Shown here one piece after another: positions 36,149 through 48,200 of a stretch of DNA of 64,000 bases (its first letter is position 1; each line of letters begins with the position of its first letter). Under the pieces are notes generated by a model. That model worked only from the letters and a program-made list of their open reading frames with translations. It had not been told where the DNA came from and did not search any database. The position numbers and the translations under genes are program-made. Origin of the DNA: Acanthaster planci (lineage: Eukaryota; Echinodermata; Asteroidea; Valvatida; Acanthasteridae); contig NW_019091474.1 in NCBI RefSeq assembly GCF_001949145.1, positions 1,111,715 to 1,175,714 of the forward strand, given 5' to 3'.

Positions 36149-38821
36149 TTTTTTTTTTGGTGGGAGTAAATATCGCATCTGTCATACTGTGTCGACATTG
36201 CACTAGGTGTTTAGATAACCTTTACGATAAAATGCACGTAGTTGTACAACGTGTGTCTGTAAAGCCGACTAGAAGGAATGTCTTAGAGAATTGGTAAGTA
36301 CCCAGGTGTGAATGTTCAGCCTTAAAAGAGGCCCTCAGCTGGCACACCAGTACGTTAGTCCGAAAATCCACAGTCCTCTCCGTCTAAACTCCTAATCAGA
36401 TAAGTGCATTCTATACGTAGTTCGCCAATCAAATCACTTCAATCGGGATTATCCCCGCGCCGATTGGTTCACCCTGGCCCGATTGTGACTCTTCCAACCA
36501 TCACCAGTCTCAGTATTAGTACAAATACACTGCTGGAAATACCCGAACATCAACGATGCCATCCGAATGTGGACGAGACGAGTTCGAAATATTTTGGTTT
36601 TTTGGAAACTGGAGGAATTCCTCGGGATCTGGTCACGTTAACATTGGGAAAAAACCGGACCCTTGAGTCTGCGAAAAGAGTCAGAGTCATTGAATCTTGT
36701 ATCCAGACGAGGTTCAAAGCGAGGCAACTTTACGGCATGCATTTCATAGTCATTAGTTAAACTCAGAATGCATGTAAAATACTCACACTCAATCAGACTC
36801 AAGGTTTGGTTATTATGGCCACTGGAAAAGTCTTGAACCAGCCTTTGACCATCGAGAACTGTAGTGTAAAAAGTGGACACTTTTGGCTGACTCGCCTTGG
36901 GAAAATGCGGGCTGCGCAGTAACAATATGTTTGATTTTCGCTACATTGGTGTTAAAGTTCCTGCAAAGAGTTACTCTGAAAACCCTAATGGCTCACCTCC
37001 TGAAAAATAATGCACGACAGCGGCATCTGAAAAACATTCCATTGGTATTCATACAACGATTTTGTGGCCATTGGCAACCCGTCCGGCTCATGCTAAGCAA
37101 TTACTAAACAATGAAACATTGATTGTAAGTCCCATCTTCGCCCCCTCTCTATTTTTTTTAAAATCATGTTGTGCAATTTTGTATGGGGGGATTACGGTGG
37201 TGAGACTTTGGATATGAAATATTTCTTTTCCCGAGACGCCATTTGCTCGTCTGCATTACCACTACCTTCAGCAACAACAACATGAAATAGAAGATTCAAG
37301 AATTTAAAAGCATTTTCTTTGCTCAGTCCTTTTACTTTGAAGCCCATCAGCCAAACTCTGTGTCAAATAAAGCTTGTTTTTCATACTATGCTTCATAAAT
37401 ATTTTGCACACAATTAACACCCAAAAAGCTCAAGATTAATTCATAGCTGATGTTAGTTCAAGCTCACAATGTTTAAAAAAGTTAATTCCTGGTAACAGTC
37501 TTGACTAAAAATACCTTTATTCAAAACAATCGTTCGTATATGCTTGACATATAAGGTATATTCATATCTGGACACCTACTTGCTACTTGCAATGGATAAT
37601 AGAGAGGACGAAGGCGCTGGTAGAATTGTGCTCAGATATTTTAAGACATAGAAGAGTGTTACACAGGTAAAATATTTTTTATTGATATTCCGTATTTCAC
37701 GTTGTCTTCTCTATTTCACGAATCATATAATATATGTCAATTTCCCATCACCTATAGCTATATAATGTCTTGGTACGACTTTTTAAATAAACATTTTGTT
37801 TGAAACATGCAGGAAATTGAAAACAACCGATTGATCCGGAGTCGCTACGCAAGGCGCCATCACGCACGTTAAGTTCTGTAAATATAAAGAGCAAAAAGTA
37901 TGGATACTCCGATTTAGAAAATTTTACAACGTTAAAATTATTACATTATACCTAAACCGTCCCCTTGGAAACATTACCGGAAATAATGACCAGAGATCAA
38001 TAGATAGGGAGGTCTTTGATATTATAATAAAGATCACTGATTATTCTCCTTGAGAGTGCATTAAATGTTCTTATAAAATTTTAATCAAGAAAATGGAGAC
38101 GGTGGATTTAAACTGAGAGTACACGAAATGAACATCGTTTTTGGCCAAATCAACGAGAAATCGGTATATTAATATTGCTTTGCTTAGTTTGTCAAACGTT
38201 GGTCTGCCTGTGTACTCAGAACCATTTACAGAATTGTGGATAGAGTGTTTTCCCCCAAAATTGCCTCACATTGCCAATTTGCTGTTTCCAACTCAAGGAA
38301 GCATGCTTCCAATCACGGCTTCATTTGCTCGTTCCCTAGAATATCTTAGTCATGGTGTTCTACGTTTGGAAGGCGGAAGGACTTTCTGAAGTAACTCACA
38401 TCACTAATATCCATCCTCATACTCAGCAGGAACACAGCGACCAAGGATATTACAAGTGTCAGGGGGAAAACATCCGACGCCGGTGGCTGGAATACACTCC
38501 AGATCAGGAAGGGCTAAAAAAAGAAGCCATTTCAACGGTTAGTCATTTAGCCAGCATCAACTAAACAGACAGAGTGGACAATGATAGGATTGAAAACGTC
38601 GACTTTTGGAAGCTGTAGCACGCCCGTGGTCTGAGACCACATTATTCAAAGGACATCAAGTCGAAACATGAGGTTCGCCCAAGGGTCATATCTGAAGTCA
38701 CAATTACAAAGCTGTATAATCATTTTACCCATCATAAAAAATAGGCCTTTTTCTCGATGGAGAATATAGTAATTCGTCATGTTCTTTTATTCGAATATGC
38801 CGATAAAATCTCCATACTTAC
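36149..38821. other. stretch without recognised genes
   Basis: No exon recognised on either strand. If the collagen-like gene upstream (on the minus strand) has a longer 3' end, it should lie here, but I could not find a domain-bearing terminal exon. The open frames at 36404-36760 (plus) and 36638-36925 (minus) overlap each other and have no recognisable domain. Confidence 0.45.
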
Positions 38822-41800
38822 TGATATCTATATTGGGGCCGCCACCGGTACCTGGAGGTGGGTTAAAAAAGCGTTCACGAAATGAAACATTCGGTTATAT
38901 GAATCTCATTGTTAATGCCCTTTTAAATATTCATTCGCTTCAGTGAAAACGAAAGTGTTCAACGTTGCAAAAATTTACTGCTCTTCAATAAATTGGCTCT
39001 AGATTCAGTCAAGTTGACTTGACTTGAGTTCCTATCAACAAAGGTTCCGTCAAACTTTCAGAAACGCACATTATTACTTGCAATTCATATCCTTAATTGT
39101 AAAATACTAAAAATATTTTGATCTGTTTGTATTTTCGCTCTAACCAAAACACTAAAATGAAATAATTTGTAACTCTTCATCCGCCTAAAAGACATCAATT
39201 GCACATGTATTTATACATGTATCATGGATATTCTTAGGCATTTCTTAAGTTTCTATCAACTAATATGCTAGCAATTTTTTTTTTACAAAGGCCAGAATCT
39301 TGAGTGATCGTTTTAGAAGTCAGGCAATTCTTAAGTTTCTCTCAACTTTTATGCTAGCAATTACTTAATAAAGACCAATATCTTGCTCGATCTTTTTTAT
39401 TTTAAAGAAACGAAATAATATTCGAACGAAAGTGTTTGGTTAAATGTTTAACTTCCAGAGTCACTGAACAACTTTATCAAGATGATGGTGAGTTTTTCAT
39501 GAAGCATGTATTGACATTCTATCAAAAAAGCTGGAAAACAAAAGATCACACAGCAAGACTCCTAACCCTCGCATGGCCTGTCCACGGGGATTTTACACAA
39601 GCTGTCCTACCACGTTGAATAATTTTTGCCAAAATCATTTCTAGCTCAAATTACCCTCAAAATGAATCGTGTCAAAATTCTACCAGTGTGATACTTACCA
39701 GGTTTGCCACCGCTACCTGGAGGCGGAAAAAAAAACCGCATTTCATTAACAAACTTCAACATTCGGCAATATAGGTCTTTATATTGCTATACACTTTTTC
39801 CACTTGATTTGCAATAAAAAATGAGATTGTACATTGTTGCTAAGATTTACGTCTCTCTACCTGATGGGTTCAAGATTCACTCGATTTGACCTGAAGCAGT
39901 TCGTATCAGCAAAGGTTAGATCAAACTTTGGAATATTTCGTAAATGAAAAGTATTCGTTGCAGTTCATTTCCTTTGTAAATTGTAAAATCTGTTTTTATG
40001 TTACTTCTAACCGAGAGACTAAAAAAATAAATAGCTTGAAACTTTTCATCTGCTGACAAGACCAGCTCATTGCCCAAATCTTCATGTATTTTAGATTGTC
40101 CGAATTGAGAGTTCAGGTTTTGGTAGGATATTTCTCCTTCAGTTCAGGCAATTCTTAAATTTTTATCAACTAATATGCTAGAAATTTTTGTATAAAACCA
40201 TTATCGTTGGGGACATTTATTATTTCAAGGAAACCAAATCATTTTTGATCTTTAGTTTTTGGTTTAACGTTTAACGTACAGAGTCAGTGAACAACTTCAT
40301 TAAGTTGATGGTAAGTTTATTTCTTTAAGCAAGTATTGACATTCCAACCATCAAGCCGGAAAATAAAAGATCACGCAGCAAGATTCCTGACCCCTCACAG
40401 GGCCTGCCCATGGGATTTTACACGACGCTGTCCTACCATGTTGCATTTTTCCCGAAATATCCCCAGCTGAAATCATCCCAAAAAGCAATCGTGTCAAAAT
40501 TCTACCAGAATGATACTTACCGGGTTTGCCACTGCCACCTGCAGGCAGAGAAGAAAAACGCAGTTCATTAACAAACTTCAACATTCGGCAATATAGGTCT
40601 TTATATTGCTCTATACTTTTTTCGCTGGATTTGGAGTTTAAAACGAGATGTTATATAGTTGCAAAGATTTACCTCTCTCTAACTGATGGGTTCAAGATTC
40701 ACTCGATTTGACCTGAAGCAGTTCTTATCAGCAAAGGTTAGATCAGACTTCGGAATATTTCTTAATGAAGAGTATACATTGCAGTTCCTTTGCAAATTGT
40801 AAAATGCTCTAAATATTTCGTTGTGTTTTTATATTACTTCTAACCGAAAGACTAAAAGAAAAAAAAAATTGAAACTTTTCATTTGCAGACAAGACCAGCA
40901 AATTGCACAATTGTTTATGTATTTTAAATTATCCAAAGTGGGAGTTCAGGTTTTGGTAGAATATTCCTCCTTAAGGTCAGGCAATTCTGAAGTTTCTATC
41001 AACTAATGTGCCAGCAATCATTTTACAAAGGCCCTTATCTTGGGTGTTTTTTTTTTCAAGGAAACCAAATCATTTTCGATCTTTAGTTTTTGGTTTAACG
41101 TTTAACGCACAGAGTCACTGAACAACTTTATTAAGTTGATGGTAGGTTTGTTTCTTTAAGCAAGTATTGACATTCCAACCATCAAGCCGGAAAACAAAAG
41201 ATCACGCAGCAAGATTCCTGACCCCTCACATGGCCTGCCTATGGGGTTTTACACGACGCTGTCCTACCATGTTGCATTTTCCCCCGAAATATCCCCAGCT
41301 GATATCATCCCAAAAAGCAATCGTGTCAAAATTCTACCAGAATGATACTTACCGGGCTTGCCACTGCCACCTGCAGCCGGAGAAAAAACGCATTTCATTG
41401 ACAAACTTCAACATTCGGCAATATAGGTCTTATTGTTATGCACTTTTCCCACTTGATTTGCATTTAAAAATGAGATGTACATAGTTGCAAAGATTTACCT
41501 CTCTCTAACTGATGGGTTCAAGATTCACTCGATTTGACCTGAAGCAGTTCTTATCCGCAAAGGTTAGATCAAACTTTGGAATATTTCTTAAATGAAGAGT
41601 ATACATTGCAATTCATTTCCTTTGTAAATTGTACAATGCATAAAATATTTTGTTCTGTTTTTATGTAACTTCTGAAAGAAAGACTAAGAAGAAAATAGTT
41701 TGAAACTTTTCATCTGCTGACAAGGCCAGCTAATTGCTCAAATCTTCATGTATTTTAGATTTTCCAAAGTTAGATTTCAGGTTTTGGCAGGATATTTCTC

Positions 41801-42212
41801 CTTCAGGTCAGGCAAGTTTCTATCAACTAGTATGCTAGCAATAATTTTACAAAGGCCATTATCTTCGGGGGTTATTTTATAGGTGATTTTTTTTCAAGGA
41901 AACAAAATGATCTTTGAACTTTAATTTTTGGTTTCAGCTTTTACTTTGCAGCGTCACTGAACAACTTTATTAAGTTGATGGTAGGTTTGTTTTTTTAAGC
42001 AAGTATTGACATTCCAACCATCAAGCCGGAAAACAAAAGATCACGCAGCAAGATTCCTGACCCTTAGCATGGTCCGCCAATGGGGGTTTTACATGACGCT
42101 GTCCTATCACGTTCGATAATTTTTACCAGAATTATTCCTAGCTGAAATCACCCCCCAAAAGGGATCTTGTCAGAATTCTACAAGTGATACATACCGGATG
42201 TGCGTCGGCGAC
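38822..42212 (-). repeat. tandem array of five 0.83-kb units, each with a micro-exon
   Basis: Exon starts fall at 38822, 39699, 40521, 41353 and 42195, giving spacings of 877, 822, 832 and 842 bp. Introns are duplicated with the exons: each unit repeats AACTTCAACATTCGGCAATA, TTCAAGATTCACTCGATTTG with ACCTGAAGCAGTTC, TCTATCAACTAATATGCTAG with CAA, GTATTGACATTCCAACCATC and AAGATCACGCAGCAAGATTC. Within 39230-39380 a further ~88-bp block is duplicated. Units 40.3-41.2 kb are most alike, indicating recent duplication, and 42.2 kb most diverged. Confidence 0.85.
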
Positions 42213-45200
42213 CTGGAGATGGGTAAAAAAAACGCATTTCATTAACGACCTTCAATTTTCGGCAATGCAAGTTACATTGTTCGTGCAGTTTTCGCCCTTC
42301 ATTTGTTTCAATAGAATCGAGATTGTTCAGCGTTGCAAGGATTTACTTCTCTGCAGTCGATGGGTTGCATAATCAGACAACTTGACCTGACGCAGTTCTT
42401 ATCAGCAAACGTCAGATAAAAAACTTTAGAATCCTTTGTAAAATAATTCAGTTTATTCCTTCAAGTTAATTTCGTTGTATACCGTACAATGCATAAAATA
42501 GCTTGATATGTTTACATTTCAGAGTTAACCAAATGTTTACCCCCAAAAATGTGTAACTTTTCATCTACCTATACGAGAACAAAATATTCAAGATTGACAC
42601 TTTAGATGTATTTCAAATTTTTGGAACTGAGAGGGCGGTTTTGGGCAGTATATTTCTCTTTCTGGTATTGCAAAAGCTATTTCCACAAATACGCTAGCAA
42701 ATGTTTTACAAACGCCAATTTTTTTCAGGTGGCTTTTTTCTTAGATTAGTAGAAATCACGTGCAAAGAACATTTTTTGGCACATGTTTCCCACCCAAAGT
42801 TTCTGGAACCGGGTCACATTCAGGCAAATAAAAACAGTGTTTGTTGCCATTGAATTAAAATCGTCTAGTGGGGTTTGTAAGGCCCCATGATGCGACATGG
42901 GGCCTTACACCCAGATACTGTGGAGTATCTGCACAGCACAGGGAAATTCCTCGGCTCAGTAAACCACTCGCAGAAAACAAGTGTTTGGTGCGCTTGGAGA
43001 ACAGTAATGAACAGCGCACACATTACTTCTTGCATTCGAGGGTGATTTTCAAACTGCACCTGCGTGCTGCGCATTTTTCACAATCAACAAATGTGATGTG
43101 AATCAGTGTATTGACGACTGTTGGTGTAGCAACATTGGCAAGACCAAAAGAGACGATAATTTCACAAGCAAAAACGCCGGGGAAGGGAATTGCCGAAACG
43201 GTGGATTGATCACAAACTTAGGTGAATAAAGCTGCATGGGAAATGTGGGGCTCAGAAAGCTATTTTACGAATTGCCCGGGTATTGGGGGAAGGAGGATGG
43301 GCGTAGGGCTAAGGAAAGGACACAGAGGGAGTCCAGTAAACTAGTCTGGGACTAAAGCCTGGTTTCCATATGATTATAACGAACGCATATGGCGTGGAAG
43401 ACGACAATTTGCAGATGTCCCGTTTGAGACGTTGCGTGACAACATCCCATCACAAAAGCTAAACAAAAATGGTGATTGAAACCCAGGAAATTTCCACTTA
43501 CAATGCTTAGTCACGTAGCTATACTACCCCTTGAAGGCAAATTGATACTCAAGTTCGAGACATTTTCTTTATGGTCAGCAAGTTAGTTATGGATTGACCT
43601 TACTAGGACGGATATATTAGCGAAATGAGCCCTACTATGCAAGAAATGCATCAAGCCAGTGTGCCTGTATAGGCCTTTTCTTGTAACTTGACACAGACAA
43701 TTCAACTCTGCCGACAATCGCTGTCTCTATTTGCGTGAGTTGCGATAAAGTGTTTCCAACTGATTTCGTTTGATGGGAAGTCATCGGCGATGCTTTCTGC
43801 GGCGTCTCTGTACGTCGATATGGCAACCAGGATTAACAATGTGAGTTTCTTTACGACGGCTTGTCAGAAAGCTGGCATCTAGTCGCCATTGACTGCACAA
43901 AGGGCTTTTGACATGTCCGTTTTGGTTTTCTTCAGTGTTATTTTCTTTGTTTTTGTTTTTTGTTTGTTTGGGTGTTTTTTTTTTGGCTTGTCAGAAGCAT
44001 TGTCTCTGGGCAGACTACAGTGTTTGGTTGAAGACTTGAAGTCATGGCAAAAACGGAAGATAATCACTGCAACATTCTAACTTTCTTAATCAATATGCAT
44101 AAATCTATTAATCCATATGTGACAGTTTAAAATATAAGTTAAACCGTGCCCTGATATTTTTTGTGCAATTGTCTTAAATCCACCCACTTTTTTTTGGGGG
44201 GGTCGACCTTCTTTGAAAGAAAAAGGTAATGCTCATTAAAAAAAACGAAAAACAGCGTTTATGAAATTACGCATAAGTGAACGTTCCATGGTCCAGATTC
44301 TAGGGTCCCTTGTCGACGCAGAAGGCATCATAAAATGGGTATTGCCAAATGTTAATACGGGCATTTAACAATTGTGCGCCTCCAAGAGTCTGCAACGCGT
44401 TGGCCAATCACATTGCGCGAAATGTGTCAACCCAATGCGCGTTTAGAAATGCTCGACAAATTTCGCGCGTTGCGATTGGCCAACGCGTTGCAAACTCTTT
44501 GAGGCGCCCAATTGTGAAATGCCTGTATTAGCTGCCACGTAGCACATTGTCAACATACAGGTACAGTGAAACTGTACTGGGTGTTTATAATTGTCAGGTA
44601 TGTCTAGTGAGCAGTGGCGTAACTAGGGGGGGGGTGTGCTACCCCAGCCCAGCGAATGCCTGTGCCCCCTGGATGCCCCCATTTGAAATCCATGAACAAC
44701 CTTTGCTGCGTGTCGTTGTATTTGGTGCCCCCTTGAAACAAAATGTGTTCACCCCTTGTTACCCTGGACATAACAGCCCTAGTTACGCCAGTGCTAGTGA
44801 GGGCAATAAAACACTTTTTTTTAGCCAGACAACTGCAACTATTTTGAAGACTGGGTTAAAATAATCTGAATAAGCAGATTTATGACACTTTTAGAGCACA
44901 AAAAAAACGTATTTTTCAGTGCCTCCCCTAGATAGACCGAAATATTTGCCCCCATTTCTTGTTCTCCCTCGAAATACCGTAAAACCAGCAACTCTTCATA
45001 AAATTGAGTGGAAAGACAACTTACGACTTCTGCTTCCGCTTCTCCTGCTGCTCCTTCTAAATAATCTTCTTCCGCGGACGTTGTCTGTATAAAAATGAAC
45101 CTTGATTACCGATAAATATTGACTGAAGTACGTCTTCTACAATGAGAACGCACACTGTGGCACTTGACCTTTGAAACAACCCTGAAAGGATTTTCGCAAA

Positions 45201-48200
45201 GCTCTGAGACTCTTCGCCTGGCCAGTCTACTTTCAGGGAAGCATCGGGTTCCCTTGCTTCCAAAAACCGTTTCACGCTTTGTTTGGGTTCAGGGGCCCCT
45301 TGTTTACGCAGATGACATTATCAAACTGCAGTTGGCATTATCGGCACTGATATCAATAAGCCGTTATGTGACGCATTAACTAATATGAATGTGAAAATTT
45401 CCCAGGTATTTATGTATACCAGCATTTCGAGATTCCTTTCAGTCTGTCTGGCGAAAGGAACGATGCATGTTTTTTATTTGTAACTATTTTGAAGGTCAGT
45501 TCCGGAAGATCTATAATGAGGACACTTTTGGAATGTCACTGCCAACTTTGCGTTGAGAAAAATTACTCAAGCGAGATATGATCGTATAAAGAAACGAAAA
45601 CTCTGCTGAGTATTTCCTATGAGAAACAATGCATCCGATCAGTCATTACGAGAAGTCCAAAACCAAATCTCAGGGGGCCAAACTTCTTTTGGGGAAGAAG
45701 ACAAAATTGTTAACATTTGCCCGCTACCTTTTCTGGCGTTTCTTGGGGGTTTCGGACTACATTGCGGAATTTATTACGAAATTTCTTGTCAGAAAGCAAA
45801 ACGAGTCTAACACGGAAGCTTTGTCCTCATTGAGCTACATTTTACAGAGCGCTTGGAAGGCTCATTTTCTGCAGGGGTACCTATCATTAGGTTTAATCAC
45901 AGTTAAAACACTGACCAAGACAGAGTACCTCCAAATAGGTTTTACATTTTCTCATTAGTAAGCCCGAGACAGAGGTAAAGGCCTCAAGAGGGGCACCCTA
46001 GGCCTCCCCGTAGGTACACCACGTCTCGGATTGATCAATTTGCCTTTTTTTCTGTTGCCTCCCCCATTTATTCGTACTCAATGGGTGTCTTTTTGGGTAA
46101 CTTTATCGCAAAAATAAAAACTGTTTAAAAAACAGAAAGCGAACATATGAACTTACCTAATTGACGGGTTTCTTCGCCGCCTAACTGACCTTCCATTCCA
46201 ATTTCATCTGTGTAGCAATGAACCATTAACTGTCATATATCCACCGGTTATGGAACATGTTTCTACCCAAAGGAACACTCTAGGACTCCATTTTGGAAAC
46301 AATTGCAAACGAAGTTTGTTATGTATTTTTCATGAGACTGAAGTTTCATGAAAAATGCAACCATTGTCATGATGTACATAGAGCGATTTCACTTTAGCGC
46401 CGTCTGCACATATCTACATCAAAAACGAAGTTCTCTGTGTTGAGCTTACTCGAGCGCGCCCGCGGAGTCCACACAGTACATGGAGTATCCGGTTCGTAAG
46501 TGTGATGCCACTTCAATTTAAACCACGCCCACTGCACAAGATACACGACCATCGCAGGTACGTTTCGCGGTCAATATTGTCGTCATTTTTTTCTTTTGAT
46601 TTTACGTGTCGAGTCATCCTGAAAGACTGTTCCACAAAAATTTCAGCCTGAAAAGTCTGATTTTAACATGCCTTTATGTATTTCTGATCGTATTAATTGA
46701 AGGTGACACATACAGCCTCGTTTTCAAACGCGGAAGTGCGCAGATCGACGCTAAAAGCGTCATATTGGGATCCCTCTATTGTCACCGAGTGTCCGGCTTT
46801 GATTTAAAAAGTACCGTAGCGATTTTAAAGCCGATGGGGGCATTTATGTGCATGCTAAGTTTTAAACAAATCAAGCCAAGGACAGACCACGCGTCATTCA
46901 TTACACGTGCACAATATAATATATAACTAGTAGTTAAAAGAGACCAGCATTTCCAAATTGTTTGGTCTGTCTAACGAGGGCAACAAAAATTTTCAGCCAA
47001 ACAATGGAACATGTCTGAAGATCAGTTTGGAGAATGTGCATTGAGTGGGCTTAAGACACTTTTGATACACAGCTGTCAACTCTACGGTGAAAAACTGCTG
47101 GAGCATGATATGAATGCAGAAATAATGAAAACCGTGCTGATTATTATCTGAGAGAAAAAATGCAAATCCGATCAGTCACCATGATGGATATAACACTAAA
47201 TTTCAGAGGCAAAACTTGTTTGGGGGAAGAAGACAAAACTGTTAACATTTTTCCCGCTACCTTTTTCTGGCTTTTCTGGGAGGTATCGGGCTACATTGCG
47301 GAATTTATTAAGGCTTCTTATCGGAAAGCAAAAGGAGTCCAACACGGAAGCTTAGGCCTCATTGAGCTACATTTCGCAGAGCGCTTGGAAGTCTCATTTT
47401 CTGCAGGGGTACTTATCATTAGGTTTAGTCACAGTGACAACACTAACCAATACAGACTTTCTCCAAATTATTTGTACCTTTTTCAAATTTGTGAGACCGA
47501 GGCAGAGGTTAAAGCCTTAAGAGGCTCCGTTCCCCAGGCCTCAATTTGCCTTCTTTCTGTTCCCCCCCCCCATTTTCTCGTGAACAGTGGGTGCCTTTTG
47601 GGTTCACTTTATCGCAAAACCACCGACTGCTTACAAAATAGAAAGCAAACAGATGAACTTACCTAATTGACGGATTTCGTTGTCACCCAACTGACCTTCC
47701 ATTCCGATTTCACCTGTGTAGCAATGAACCAGACTTACTGTCCTGCATGCACTTATTACGGAACATGTTTCTACCTAAAGGAACACTCTAAAACTCCATT
47801 TTTGAAACAACAGCAAACGAAGTTTGTTGTGTCTTTTCCTAATGTATATTTCATGAGACTTCACCCCTGCAACCATTGTAATGATATATATTGTAGCCGA
47901 GTGTCCTGTTTTTCAAGAACCGAGCTCTTGGGTGCTTTTTCTTTAGTAATTAAGATCTTACGGTGATTGTGACACTCTTTTCAAAAGTACAGATCCATCA
48001 ACGCCCATTTTCCGCTACAGGTTACCCCCAAACTCTGTATTTTTGTGTCCGCTGCCGGATTGATGTACGGCGCCGAACACGCCCCTAGCCTTGAACTCCA
48101 AACGGCTAGGCATACAACAATAAATCGATTGCAAGATTGAGTTTAAAGGTAACATCTTTACCGATAATGAGTGCTTAGCAAGTCTTGAAACCATCAAGCT

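Noticed and set aside
45008-45040. Additional Gly-rich exon of the collagen-like gene (GAAGEAEAE)
   Set aside because: The segment between its splice-like sites is 32 nt, which breaks the phase 1-1 rule, and it belongs to the inverted duplication also found at 34 kb.
47160-47666. 168-codon plus-strand open frame
   Set aside because: It lies in duplicated intron sequence and ends at the edge of the antisense 51-bp exon; the homologous stretch at 45.6-46.2 kb does not keep the frame.
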